A stretch of 64,000 nt of DNA from Tardiphaga sp. vice304. Its GTDB lineage: Bacteria; Pseudomonadota; Alphaproteobacteria; Rhizobiales; Xanthobacteraceae. Shown here piece after piece: positions 7,875 through 16,425 of this stretch. Both the position numbers and the translations under genes were made by a program. The notes under the pieces are model-generated. The model saw nothing but the letters and a program-made list of their open reading frames with translations, did no database searches and had not been told where the DNA came from. The stretch's first letter is position 1; each line of letters opens with the position of its first letter. The DNA is taken from assembly GCF_007018905.1 (NCBI RefSeq), contig NZ_CP041402.1, positions 1,724,001 to 1,788,000 of the forward strand. Direction: 5' to 3'.

Positions 7875-10451
7875 CTAGGGATCGTTTAGGGCATTAAGTG
7901 GCGTAGAAAGTCGGTCCGTTTTCGGCCCAACTGACGGTAACAGTCCCCAGCCGGCTGCACGGATCGTCATCAGATTAAGATCCAGTTCGAATTTATACAG
8001 CTCCCAACCGGACCAATGCCTAGGCTCAAGCTCGGCGAGCTCAAGAGGAAAGTCGACGTCGTCGACATCCGGCATTTCATCCCGCTCTGCCATGAACAAA
8101 ATGACTGACTTCGTAAGCTCGCTGCCGCACAGGTCCAATAACCGCTTGAGATTTGCCTCGTGATCGGGATGTCGCTTCGTCAAATGTTCGTGAAGCAGTC
8201 TATAAGCCAGCTGCGTACCAGCGTTTTTGCTGATCCGGTGACGCACATCCTCGGCAAATCCCAAAGGAGGCGGGGGCGGCTCCGGAATTGCGACCTTAAT
8301 TTCCGGAAAGGGATCCAGATCGCCGAGCATTTTACTGATCACGGCGTCAGCATCTGGTTTTGCCACCCAATGCGACGGAAGAGCGCCGGGGACTGAGCGG
8401 CGTGCCGCCTCGAGCAGGTCGGCGGGCGTTTGAGCTAATGCTGGATCAACGTAAATTTGTGCGTTCCCGATCCGGGTGGACGCCAGCAAGAGCCCTGCCC
8501 ATACCTGCCGAGGATTGGTGAGTTTGATGACAAGATTTGTATTGGACGGCGCGTCCCAGGCATCTCTGATCGAGATGGCATCTGCTGAGCGGATCGCCGG
8601 ACCATTCACGAAGTGGAGCCTGGCCACTTCGCCGTGACGGACCACCTCAATCCAACCGGCAACCGCGTCGATGGCCACAACCTGCGCCAACTGGTGGGCA
8701 TCCATCGAGCTGGGAAGCCCCCTTCGTCCTAGGGTTACGATCCATGCGCCAATCGAAAGCGTTATCTCGCCGTGCGGTCCCGCAAGAGTCTGTCGTTCTT
8801 CATTAGCTCCCGCAAGCCGCCGGGCAGTCTTGATCGTGTTGTTGACGTCTTCCACCGCCGCAGGATTGTCGAGAACCATGATCTGTAGCGCGTCGCCGAT
8901 GCGAACGTCCGGGCGCGTGCTGAAATTGATGACACCCAGGTTGACCATCGCTTCAACGCCCCGACGCAGCAGCCCCGATCGAAGCAGGCGTTCGATGGTC
9001 GGCATCCGGCCTTCGTCTTGATCGACGGAGAAGTCGGACTGGGGCCGGTCGGCAACATGAGCGGCAAGACCCCGGCATACGATACCTGTCTGACGGCCTT
9101 GGTCGTGCCCGAGCAGCAGAGCGGATCCACTTTCGTTCGCTGAAATAGTCAGTCGTGCCAAGCGCCGATCATCGACCAGCTCGGCGCGTGGAACCATGAT
9201 GAGACGCCCGCGCTCTATGTAAACGCCCCTCTTACGTCCTCTTACACGCTGGTCGGGCGTGCCCATCACCATGTCGAGCGTGCCCAACACCGGGTGATAA
9301 TCCGCCAGGGCCTGAGCGGCTCTTTCGCAGTGGGACAGTGCGCTTCCGAGGATCAACGGAGGTTTGCCCTGTTTGTGCGTTCCGTAAAGTTCGGAAAGCC
9401 GTTCCGCGACGGCATCATGATCAGCCCTGGTCACAGCGGCTATTTTGTCGCCGGCCCGATCGATGAGCTTGGCGGTTCGGTCCATAAGGCGTGCGATACG
9501 ACGGGTCGTTACGTAACGTTGCTTCGTCGGTTCGGCCGTATCGGTCAGCGAGGTGACGTTTTCATCCACCAGAATACGATCCACCTGGGCGCGCCTGTCA
9601 TCCTCATTGTCGATGAATCGAGCACAGAGCCGATGCAACTCGGCGACGCGGAGCGCTGAGCGGCCTTTTAGCAGGCCTTCGATCAGATGCGTCGGGCTTC
9701 CCTTGATCATGTTAAGATTGGCGAGACGCCTTTGCTGACGCTGAATGTTGATCCACTGCGTGGAGATACCGTCTGGAATTTTTGCGCGAACATGTCGCTC
9801 CGGCGCTGGCGCCGGTGGATCGACAACGAGATCCATGCCGCGTTCGGTGAAGAACGTTTGTTGGATTTCCCAGCTGAGATCCGGCCAGCCGGTTCCCTCC
9901 GCTACGCGGATTTCGTCACCGTATGATCCAAAACGGGCGAAGAGATTCTGAATCTTCAGGCCGAACGAACCGTCGGGATTCATTGGTCGAAGGCCGATGT
10001 CCGCATGTGCGTGACGATTGATCGAGGCGTTGTGGATCGCGAGGTGGATCGGAATTGGATGCGATCCGCACGGATAGCGTACGATCCTCCGTGCAATGAT
10101 CAGCGCTTCGTTTAGCGAAACTTCGAACTCGGGAGGGAGCGCCACAATCACCGCCATTACGACTTGCGGCTTACGGATCCGCGCGGACAGCGGCGTGCGG
10201 ATCTTTCGAAGTTCAACCGCATCCAGTGCATGGGCAAGAACCGCGGGTTCCAGAAAATATTGGGGCACATTCGGCGGCAGAAGAACCTCGACGTGAGCGA
10301 GGTCGTCGCGCAGATGGGAATAGTCGAACAGTGGAACTTCAGCCCGAGGATCTGCCATGACGGCGCGTCCGACATAGGCAAAATCCCATGTCGCACTCGA
10401 ATATTTGGCCAGTTTGATTGGTCGCGCCAGTACGAATGGGATTGCCAACAA
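7875..10451 (-). CDS. TraA/MobQ-like conjugative relaxase with degenerate helicase region
   Basis: About 858 residues from a TTG at 10451 preceded by GGAAAGGG; a longer frame to 10949 overlaps a divergent gene and its extra residues do not look like protein. The N-terminus resembles MobA/MobL relaxases: LLAIPFVLARPIK start, candidate catalytic Tyr26 (DFAYVGRAV), LFDYSHLRDDLAHVEVLLP, and the metal-binding histidines of IHNASINRHAHADI (His140, 147, 149). Residues about 370-560 follow the layout of the TraA helicase: RLIMVPRAELVDDRRLARL stands where a Walker B (VVDEAGMV...) is expected, and LDNPAAVEDVNNTIKTARR matches the later ATNxxVxxLNxxIR-type region. No P-loop is visible, so ATPase activity is probably lost. 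The C-terminal 300 residues are unassigned. Confidence 0.7.
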   Translation of the reverse strand: MLAIPFVLARPIKLAKYSSATWDFAYVGRAVMADPRAEVPLFDYSHLRDDLAHVEVLLPPNVPQYFLEPAVLAHALDAVELRKIRTPLSARIRKPQVVMAVIVALPPEFEVSLNEALIIARRIVRYPCGSHPIPIHLAIHNASINRHAHADIGLRPMNPDGSFGLKIQNLFARFGSYGDEIRVAEGTGWPDLSWEIQQTFFTERGMDLVVDPPAPAPERHVRAKIPDGISTQWINIQRQQRRLANLNMIKGSPTHLIEGLLKGRSALRVAELHRLCARFIDNEDDRRAQVDRILVDENVTSLTDTAEPTKQRYVTTRRIARLMDRTAKLIDRAGDKIAAVTRADHDAVAERLSELYGTHKQGKPPLILGSALSHCERAAQALADYHPVLGTLDMVMGTPDQRVRGRKRGVYIERGRLIMVPRAELVDDRRLARLTISANESGSALLLGHDQGRQTGIVCRGLAAHVADRPQSDFSVDQDEGRMPTIERLLRSGLLRRGVEAMVNLGVINFSTRPDVRIGDALQIMVLDNPAAVEDVNNTIKTARRLAGANEERQTLAGPHGEITLSIGAWIVTLGRRGLPSSMDAHQLAQVVAIDAVAGWIEVVRHGEVARLHFVNGPAIRSADAISIRDAWDAPSNTNLVIKLTNPRQVWAGLLLASTRIGNAQIYVDPALAQTPADLLEAARRSVPGALPSHWVAKPDADAVISKMLGDLDPFPEIKVAIPEPPPPPLGFAEDVRHRISKNAGTQLAYRLLHEHLTKRHPDHEANLKRLLDLCGSELTKSVILFMAERDEMPDVDDVDFPLELAELEPRHWSGWELYKFELDLNLMTIRAAGWGLLPSVGPKTDRLSTPLNALNDP

Positions 10452-10580
10452 CGGGCCCTTTCCACATTTAATATATTGAGCGTCGCAGAGAGATTTGAAA
10501 GCCGCAAGCCGCGGGTTTTTCGAAGTTGGCGTTTTCTCACATCCATGATGTTCTGCGGTCGTGAAACAGAGGACGATCGC
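10452..10580. promoter_or_regulatory. divergent spacer between relaxase and TraC-like genes; candidate oriT region
   Basis: 129 bp separate two divergent transfer-type genes. In Ti-type plasmids oriT lies between the divergent traA and traC genes, so by position this is the place to look. No known nic-site consensus was recognised; there is only a small GC-rich repeat (GCCGCAAGCCGC at about 10501). It must also hold both promoters. Confidence 0.3.
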
Positions 10581-11093
10581 ATGCAACGACAGACAACGCT
10601 TGTTCGTGAAATTGAGTCGCTCCAAGCCAAAATCGCAGTGCGTCGCCAGGATCGCGCGCGCATCGACGACGAGATCTCGGATCTCGTGGCAGCCAATAAA
10701 GCGAAAATTATGATGCTTGTGGCAACCACTTTCGAACGGTTGGATCTTAGCAACGTCCCGGTAAGTACGCTGTTGTTGTCTCTCTCGAAAGTCACCGCGG
10801 ACACTGTCCATCAGCCCACAAGCCTGGCCGCTGCTGGTAACATCCCGGCCTTCGTGCGGTTCGGACGGAACGCGTCGCCCTCGAACCGCGAGCTGCTCGT
10901 GGCTGCTGGCCTGCACTGGAATGGACGGGAGGGCGGGTGGGTCGGTCAAGTCACGGAGGCGCAGATTGCTGATCTACGCCGCACGTTCGGCGGGCGTCTG
11001 GAGAAGCCGGAGGCTATCCGTGCGGAGATGACCCGGGCAGGCCCCTTGGATACACTCAGGAGCCGCTGTCCTCCGACGTGGAGACCGTCGTGA
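10581..11093 (+). CDS. TraC-like accessory protein, probably frameshifted near its 3' end
   Basis: 170 residues from ATG 10581 (AGAGGA at 10568-10573). Residues 5-45 form a likely coiled coil (LVREIESLQAKIAVRRQDRA...), followed by a hydrophobic segment and, near residue 110, the phrase GLHWNGREGGWVGQ. Divergent position from the relaxase matches TraC, the DNA-binding accessory protein of Ti-type transfer systems; the assignment rests on layout and coiled coil, not on a firm motif. The last residues of this frame (RSRCPPTWRPS) look unnatural, while the next frame from about 11038 reads PLGYTQEPLSSDVETVVTS and continues plausibly to a stop at 11207-11209. A one-base indel near 11038 is suspected. 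Confidence 0.5.
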   Translation: MQRQTTLVREIESLQAKIAVRRQDRARIDDEISDLVAANKAKIMMLVATTFERLDLSNVPVSTLLLSLSKVTADTVHQPTSLAAAGNIPAFVRFGRNASPSNRELLVAAGLHWNGREGGWVGQVTEAQIADLRRTFGGRLEKPEAIRAEMTRAGPLDTLRSRCPPTWRPS

Positions 11094-11209
11094 CGTCGCC
11101 CGAGGGCGGCCAGTGGCCCGCCTCGACGGCGTTTTCGAAAGATCTCAATGCATCGGGCAAGCTGCCGCCGCCGGCCGGCTTCCCGCTTCGGCGCCTGCCC
11201 GTGACCTGA

Positions 11210-11494
11210 GCGGCATAGTGGCGCGGAGGTCGACTGTCCCAAGCCGGTGTACGTCGTGCCATCGTTGAGCGCCTGCGCATGTTCTACCGCTCTTGCAGCA
11301 TGACGCACTAAGGTGCTACACGAGGCGAGTGTTGCTCCGGATTCTTGAGTGATTTCAGTGGCGTACAGATGGCGCCGATCAGGCTGCGTACCCTCCCGCC
11401 CCAGCCAATAATAACAAGGGCTTAGCAATCGACGAGCACGCATCTTGCTAAGCAAGTCGACCCCAAGTCGACGCCGGCTCACGCTTCGGGTGCC
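11210..11494. other. stretch without a recognised gene
   Basis: Nothing supportable on either strand; a 178-residue minus-strand frame crosses here but overlaps the TraC-like gene and has the composition of a shadow frame. Confidence 0.4.
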
Positions 11495-11965
11495 TCATCG
11501 GTAATGACCGTCCTCAATTTCGCGAGCGAAGTGCTCCAGGTCCGGTGCTTCCTGCATTTCCTTCGCCTGTCTCAACCGATCGATAATCTGATCGTCTGTC
11601 ATTTTCCGATAGCCCTCGATTCTTAACAATGCTCGATCGAGCTGAACTGCTTTCAACCGACTCCGCCTTGCAGGCTGCTCCGCCAGAAGAAGCAGAGGCT
11701 GCATAGTTAAGCGAGCAAGCTGAAATACCGGCGATTTCGTAGGTGCGCCCTGTTTTGTTTTACTGTCGTTAGACGGGATCGTAGACGGGACTCCACGAGG
11801 AAGAGCTTCGAAAACAAACCAAAAATAAAGTACGAGAAAAAGATCAACGGGCTTGCGTTTGTTAACGCTGAGGCCTTTTTTGCAAAGCGCTATCAACGGG
11901 TCTAGCTCGCTCTCGAATGACCCTCGTTGCGCCAGCGCAAGTTCAGGCTTGATCGATGCAGCCAT
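11495..11965 (-). CDS. hypothetical protein
   Basis: 156 residues if started at the codon at 11965 (MAASIKPELALAQRG). The frame remains open to 12187, but that part overlaps the Crp/Fnr gene on the other strand and is unlikely to be used. The C-terminal half is charged and helical (MTDDQIIDRLRQAKEMQE...). A shorter product from an internal start is equally possible. No family recognised; its low-GC composition differs from the nos genes to the right and fits the mobile-element region to the left. Confidence 0.35.
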   Translation of the reverse strand: MAASIKPELALAQRGSFESELDPLIALCKKGLSVNKRKPVDLFLVLYFWFVFEALPRGVPSTIPSNDSKTKQGAPTKSPVFQLARLTMQPLLLLAEQPARRSRLKAVQLDRALLRIEGYRKMTDDQIIDRLRQAKEMQEAPDLEHFAREIEDGHYR

Positions 11966-11999
11966 TGGCGGTCTAGGTTCTGGAACCGAGGATATCCTG

Positions 12000-12719
12000 A
12001 TGGCCAAAATCGACAGTTCGCTGGTAGCCGACCTGCCTCTGTTCGCAGGCCTGTCAACTGCCGACCTCGACGCGATCCTGAGCGAGGCCCGTTCTGTGCG
12101 GATCGCAAAGAACACAGCGGTGTTCGAGCATGGCGACGAAGCGCACTCTTTCTTCGTGCTGCTGCACGGACACGTCCGCGCCAGCAAGACTACACCGGCG
12201 GGTGAACAGATCGTGGTGCGCTATGTCGCGACGGGAGAAACTTTCGGGGTTGCCAAGGCCATCGGCCTGCAACGGTATCCCGCGACGGCGATCGCAGTCG
12301 TCGACAGCGTAGTGCTCGCCTGGTCGTCAGAAATCTGGCCACGGCTGGTCGAGCAGTTCCCGGCGCTCGCCGCCAATACCTTGCAGACCGTCGGCGCGCG
12401 TCTCCAGGAGACCCATACTCGCGTCGTCGAGATGTCGACCGAACAAGTTGAGAAGCGCATCGCGCACGCGCTGTTGCGGCTAGTCAATCAATCCGGACGC
12501 AAGGTCGACCACGGCGTTGAAATCGACTTCCCGATCAGCCGACAGGATATCGCGCAGATGACCGGGACCACCCTTCACACGGTAAGCCGCACCCTGAGTG
12601 CTTGGGAAAGCAAGGGCCTAGTGGAGAGCAGCCGCCAGAAGATCGTCGTCCGCGAACCGCACAAGCTATTCATGTTGGCAGAGGAAAAGCCGGACGAAGC
12701 ACCCTCGTTCAAGCGGTGA
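12000..12719 (+). CDS. Crp/Fnr-family transcriptional regulator, likely NnrR/DNR-like
   Basis: 239 residues from ATG 12000. The cyclic-nucleotide-binding-like beta roll occupies about residues 10-125 (LPLFAGLSTADLDAILSEA, FFVLLHGHVRAS, GETFGVAKAIG), then a dimer helix and a helix-turn-helix with ISRQDIAQMTGTTLHTVSRT at about 180-200. The N-terminus has no cysteine cluster, so it is not an oxygen-sensing FNR with an iron-sulfur cluster. Relatives near denitrification genes sense nitric oxide through haem and bind TTGY-N6-RCAA sites. One such site stands upstream of nosR, making this the likely activator of the nos operon. Its 3' end overlaps the convergent DUF1858 gene by 11 bp. Confidence 0.85.
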   Translation: MAKIDSSLVADLPLFAGLSTADLDAILSEARSVRIAKNTAVFEHGDEAHSFFVLLHGHVRASKTTPAGEQIVVRYVATGETFGVAKAIGLQRYPATAIAVVDSVVLAWSSEIWPRLVEQFPALAANTLQTVGARLQETHTRVVEMSTEQVEKRIAHALLRLVNQSGRKVDHGVEIDFPISRQDIAQMTGTTLHTVSRTLSAWESKGLVESSRQKIVVREPHKLFMLAEEKPDEAPSFKR

Positions 12720-12915
12720 TGGTTTCCCTCGCAGCGCGCAACGCGGTCAGGAACGCGTCGCGATCGACGCCATGCTCCATGCATGCGTCGTCCACCGAAT
12801 GAAACGCGGAAATAGGACAACCGATGCATTCCATCCTGAAATCCAGGAACACACGGATAGTCTCAGGTCTGGCCCTCATCATCTCGCCGACGATAGTGCC
12901 AAAGCCAATGGGCAT
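12709..12915 (-). CDS. DUF1858-domain small protein
   Basis: 68 residues from ATG 12915, which has GGAGG six bases upstream; an ATG at 12942 is less well placed. The domain shows the family signature, a helix followed by MECIGCPISAFHSVDDAC. The two close cysteines (CIGC) and the later one resemble the N-terminal region seen in hybrid-cluster-related and nitrogen-oxide-associated proteins. Family members occur alone beside denitrification regulators, as here. Function unknown; the cysteines could bind metal, respond to nitric oxide or form a disulfide. Confidence 0.8.
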   Translation of the reverse strand: MPIGFGTIVGEMMRARPETIRVFLDFRMECIGCPISAFHSVDDACMEHGVDRDAFLTALRAARETITA

Positions 12916-13092
12916 TCGTGCCTCCGTTCCGGATGCATCCATGCGCCTCGAGGCGGCGGCGCTCTTTGTTCGGGAGCAAGCAGTTCGACGATAAGCCGGC
13001 GTCTTCGCAGTTTGCTCTGCGGTAGGAGCGCGTGACTGATTCGCGCTGGATGCTCGACGATCGACAAGCAGATGCGATACCGGTGTACCGCC

Positions 13093-13968
13093 TTATTCGG
13101 CTAAGGTCGCAGCGATTGTTCGCAAATCGGCGAGCCTGGTGATCGCCCGAGCAGCGAGCTTCTGTGTGAGCTCAAGCTGGTCTTGGTCGCCGGCATGATC
13201 GGCCTCGTCGAGATAGATCGACGACAGCTGTTCCGCACGGCGAATAGCACGACGCCTCGCTTCAATCGTGCCTGAGGCCTGGACGTTGCTGGGCATGGGC
13301 GCGTCAACGTCATTTCCTGTCGCGGCAAGCAGATGGCGGCGAACGACCAGCGGAAGGGCTCGTGCCCATTCGATAATGTCTTTCTGAAGCAGACTTTCGA
13401 GCAGCGCTGCCAGCGGGATGTCGCTGCTGCCGTCCGGCGATTGCTCTCCGTGAACATGACGTTCGCTGCGCCAGGCGAGACGGCGCTCGCGACGCAGTTC
13501 GTTGGCATCATGTAGCGCCTCGCGCGCCATATCCTCGCCGGCGGCGCGCACAGCGCTGTTTTCGGCGAGTGCCGCGACATAGGTCCAGAACACGAAGCCG
13601 CGCTCGCGATGGCGAACGGCAAGCGCCCATACCAGGTAGGGAGTCGTGAGAGATGAGCTTGCGAGTTCAAGCAATTCTTCGGCGGGAACAAGATCGGTCG
13701 GCGCCCAGTTCAGTTGCGTTAAGTCCGGTAGCTTGCTTAACTCGGCGACGCAGGTTAGGCTGACGGCCTGCGCGCGTTGGAGCGCGTTGTGTTGAATCTT
13801 TTCGAATACAGATCGGACGGGTCCGAAAGACTCCTCGCAATCAGTTTCGGAATATCTTCCATATCGGCGCGCTGCCGTTTCCGCTTGATCAAATGCAATT
13901 GCATAGAGTTCCGCCGTCGTCTCGACCGGGGCGCGCGGTTCGTTAGTCAACAGCAATTCCGTGCGCAT
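13093..13968 (-). CDS. putative ferritin-like helical protein of the nos cluster
   Basis: 291 residues, almost wholly helical and without signal peptide, so cytoplasmic. Helix one (TTAELYAIAFDQAETAARRYGRY) carries Glu and Tyr residues spaced like a diiron ferritin-like helix, and a later helix has EDMAREALHDANELRR with an ExxH pair (EALH) of the kind that binds iron in rubrerythrin-like bundles. The C-terminal third (helices around QASGTIEARRRAIRRAEQL) is unassigned. It is transcribed divergently from nosR and shares a 150-bp spacer holding an NnrR-type box. Role unknown: iron storage, peroxide defence or maturation help are all possible; the diiron reading is inference. Confidence 0.55.
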   Translation of the reverse strand: MRTELLLTNEPRAPVETTAELYAIAFDQAETAARRYGRYSETDCEESFGPVRSVFEKIQHNALQRAQAVSLTCVAELSKLPDLTQLNWAPTDLVPAEELLELASSSLTTPYLVWALAVRHRERGFVFWTYVAALAENSAVRAAGEDMAREALHDANELRRERRLAWRSERHVHGEQSPDGSSDIPLAALLESLLQKDIIEWARALPLVVRRHLLAATGNDVDAPMPSNVQASGTIEARRRAIRRAEQLSSIYLDEADHAGDQDQLELTQKLAARAITRLADLRTIAATLAE

Positions 13969-14010
13969 CGTTGATACCCCTGGCTACAAGTTGGCGATCG
14001 AACAGTAAGT

Positions 14011-14024
14011 TTGTTCTAGCGCAA
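14011..14024. promoter_or_regulatory. NnrR/DNR-type binding site upstream of nosR
   Basis: TTGTTCTAGCGCAA matches the TTGY-N6-RCAA consensus of nitric-oxide-responsive Crp/Fnr regulators exactly and has a symmetric CTAG centre. It lies about 95 bp before the nosR start and about 45 bp from the divergent ferritin-like gene, so it could serve either. Confidence 0.65.
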
Positions 14025-14118
14025 AGTGGCTCCGATTTCGATCAGTATAAGATCGACTTAGACGCATATATCGCGATCCAGAACAACGGCGTTCTGCTGA
14101 CAATTGGAAGCGGAACCG

Positions 14119-16425
14119 TTGCGACAATTTTTCATCATTCCTGCACTATTGGGATTCGTTCTGGCTATTTTGGCCGGAGCGTTTTCGGCTGAGGCGTATG
14201 CCGCGGGTCGCTTGAGTGATTTCGTGGGCAAGGCCGTGCCCAGTGAGCTCGTTCCCGGTGCCAATCGTGTCGGGTCGCTGCAGGGCGATCAGGCGATCAT
14301 GCCGGCCTATAAGGATGAGCAACTCCTCGGCTTCGTCTATCTGAATTCCGATTTCGCGAACGCCACCGGCTATTCAGGCAAGCCGATCCAGTTATTGGTC
14401 GGCATCGACCCCAAGGGCGTCATCACCGGCCTCAAGCTGGTCGATCACAAAGAGCCCATCGTTCTCCTGGGAATTCCCGAGAAACGGATCATGGAGGCCG
14501 TCAACAAGTTGATCGGCGCCGATATCGCCGGCGTGGTGCGCGGCGCAGCGCCGGCACCGCAGGTCGATATCGTCAGCGGCGCGACAGTCACCGTGCTGGT
14601 GATGGGCGACAGCATCGTTCGCTCGGCTACCAAACTGATCAAGAGCGGGCGGCTTGGCACGCCTGGCGGCGCGCCAGTCGCGGCTGCACCGCAGGCGGTG
14701 AAATCGATCGACGCGGCAAAGGGCGATATTCGGGACTGGGAGAGTCTGCTCGGCGACGGCTCTATCCGCCACCTGGTCATGTCGGTTGCCGATGTCAACG
14801 CCGCGTTTGAGAAGGCGGGCAATGCCGCCGCGGCAGCGCGACCAGAGGAGGGCGACCCCGCCGACGTCTTCGTCGATCTCTATGTCGCTGATGTTGCCGT
14901 TCCGACGATCGGCCGGAGCCTGCTGGGCAACGACGGCTTCGCCCGCCTGTCCGGACGGTTGAAGCCGGGCCAGCAAGCCTTGGTCGTGGCAGGTCAGGGG
15001 CGATACTCCTTCAAGGGTGCCGCCTATGTGCGCGGCGGCATCTTCGACCGCATCGAACTGATCCAGGACACCAACAGCATCCGGTTTCGCGACCGTGACC
15101 ACACGCGGCTGGGAAGTCTGGAAGCCGACGGGGCTCCTGCGTTCCCCGAGATTGGCCTGTTCGTGGTGCCGTCTGAGTTCACGCTCGACCCGACAGAGCC
15201 ATGGGCTCTTCAATTGCTGGTCCAGCGCGTCATCAGCACCCGGGAGAAGGCTTGGCTGACCTTCGATCTCGGCTACGCGCTTCCCGACATCTATCTGAAG
15301 CGGGAACCGGTGGCGCCGTTCGCCCCGCCTGCGCCATCTGCGAGTTCGGCTCCGCCGTCTGTCGCAGCGGCAGGCGCTGCGCGCGCGCCTGCTACGGCCG
15401 AGGACGAGCCGCTTTGGATGAAAATCTGGCGCGGCAACACGGTCAAGATCGCAACGACGATCTTCGCGCTCGGTGCGTTGACGGTGATCTTTTTCTTCCA
15501 GAATGCGCTGGTCGCGCGGCCCCGACTGTTTGTGTGGGTGCGCCGAAGCTATCTCGTCTTCATCCTGGTCTGGATGGGCTGGTACGCTAATGCCCAGCTC
15601 TCGGTCGTCAATGTCCTGACCTTCGCCAATTCGCTGCTAACCGGCTTCAGTTGGGAGTATTTCCTGTCGGCGCCGCTGATTTTCCTGCTGTGGGGAGCGA
15701 TCGCAGCAGGACTGCTATTCTGGGGCAGGGGCCCCTTCTGCGGCTGGCTGTGCCCGTTCGGGGCATTGCAGGAACTGCTCAACGTCTTCGCCCAGGCGAT
15801 CAAGATTCCGCAATACCGCGTGCCATGGGGCCTGCACGAGCGGTTATGGCCGATCAAGTATATCATCTTCCTCGGCCTGTTCGGCATGTCGCTATACTCG
15901 ACTGGCTTTGCCGAACAGCTTGCAGAGGTGGAGCCGTTCAAGACGGCCATCGTGCTGAAATTCGCGCGCGAATGGCCCTACGTCATTTATGCCCTGACGT
16001 TGCTGTCGGCCGGGCTGTTCGTCGAGCGCTTTTTCTGCCGCTATATGTGCCCGCTCGGCGCCGCGCTCGCCATTCCCGGCCGTATCCGGATGTTCGAATG
16101 GCTGCGCCGCTATCCGGAATGCGGTACGCCCTGCCAGCGCTGCGCCAAGGAGTGCCCGGTGCAGGCGATCCATCCCGAGGGGCACATCAACGTCAATGAG
16201 TGCATCTACTGCATGCATTGCCAGGAATTGTATTTCGACGATCACCGCTGCCCGCACGTGATCCAGGTGCGGCTGAAGCGCGAGAAGCGCGAAGCCCTGT
16301 CGTCGCCGTCGATGCGATCCGGCAAGGGGCCTGCCACCGTCATCACCGCCGGAGGACGCCCAATCGGATCGTCTACCGCCACTGCCGCACCATCAGCAAC
16401 CGAAAGCCCAGGAGGCTTATTATGA
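14119..16425 (+). CDS. nosR: NosR, membrane FMN/iron-sulfur protein for N2O respiration
   Basis: About 768 residues. No ATG is available; TTG 14119 is preferred because GGAAGCGGA precedes it, with TTG 14104 as the alternative. A signal peptide ([19 protein letters not shown], cleaved near AYA) leads to a periplasmic FMN-binding domain, residues about 60-180, with VSGATVT as the covalent FMN attachment site. A further periplasmic region ends in a Pro/Ala linker, followed by about six membrane helices and two cytoplasmic cysteine clusters ([37 protein letters not shown]), the polyferredoxin part. NosR is needed for nosZ expression and for electron supply to N2O reductase. It overlaps nosZ by ATGA. 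Confidence 0.95.
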   Translation: MRQFFIIPALLGFVLAILAGAFSAEAYAAGRLSDFVGKAVPSELVPGANRVGSLQGDQAIMPAYKDEQLLGFVYLNSDFANATGYSGKPIQLLVGIDPKGVITGLKLVDHKEPIVLLGIPEKRIMEAVNKLIGADIAGVVRGAAPAPQVDIVSGATVTVLVMGDSIVRSATKLIKSGRLGTPGGAPVAAAPQAVKSIDAAKGDIRDWESLLGDGSIRHLVMSVADVNAAFEKAGNAAAAARPEEGDPADVFVDLYVADVAVPTIGRSLLGNDGFARLSGRLKPGQQALVVAGQGRYSFKGAAYVRGGIFDRIELIQDTNSIRFRDRDHTRLGSLEADGAPAFPEIGLFVVPSEFTLDPTEPWALQLLVQRVISTREKAWLTFDLGYALPDIYLKREPVAPFAPPAPSASSAPPSVAAAGAARAPATAEDEPLWMKIWRGNTVKIATTIFALGALTVIFFFQNALVARPRLFVWVRRSYLVFILVWMGWYANAQLSVVNVLTFANSLLTGFSWEYFLSAPLIFLLWGAIAAGLLFWGRGPFCGWLCPFGALQELLNVFAQAIKIPQYRVPWGLHERLWPIKYIIFLGLFGMSLYSTGFAEQLAEVEPFKTAIVLKFAREWPYVIYALTLLSAGLFVERFFCRYMCPLGAALAIPGRIRMFEWLRRYPECGTPCQRCAKECPVQAIHPEGHINVNECIYCMHCQELYFDDHRCPHVIQVRLKREKREALSSPSMRSGKGPATVITAGGRPIGSSTATAAPSATESPGGLL

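Noticed and set aside
10946..11482. 178-codon minus-strand frame
   Set aside because: Overlaps the TraC-like gene and its likely continuation; composition (many Arg, His, Ser) is that of a shadow frame.
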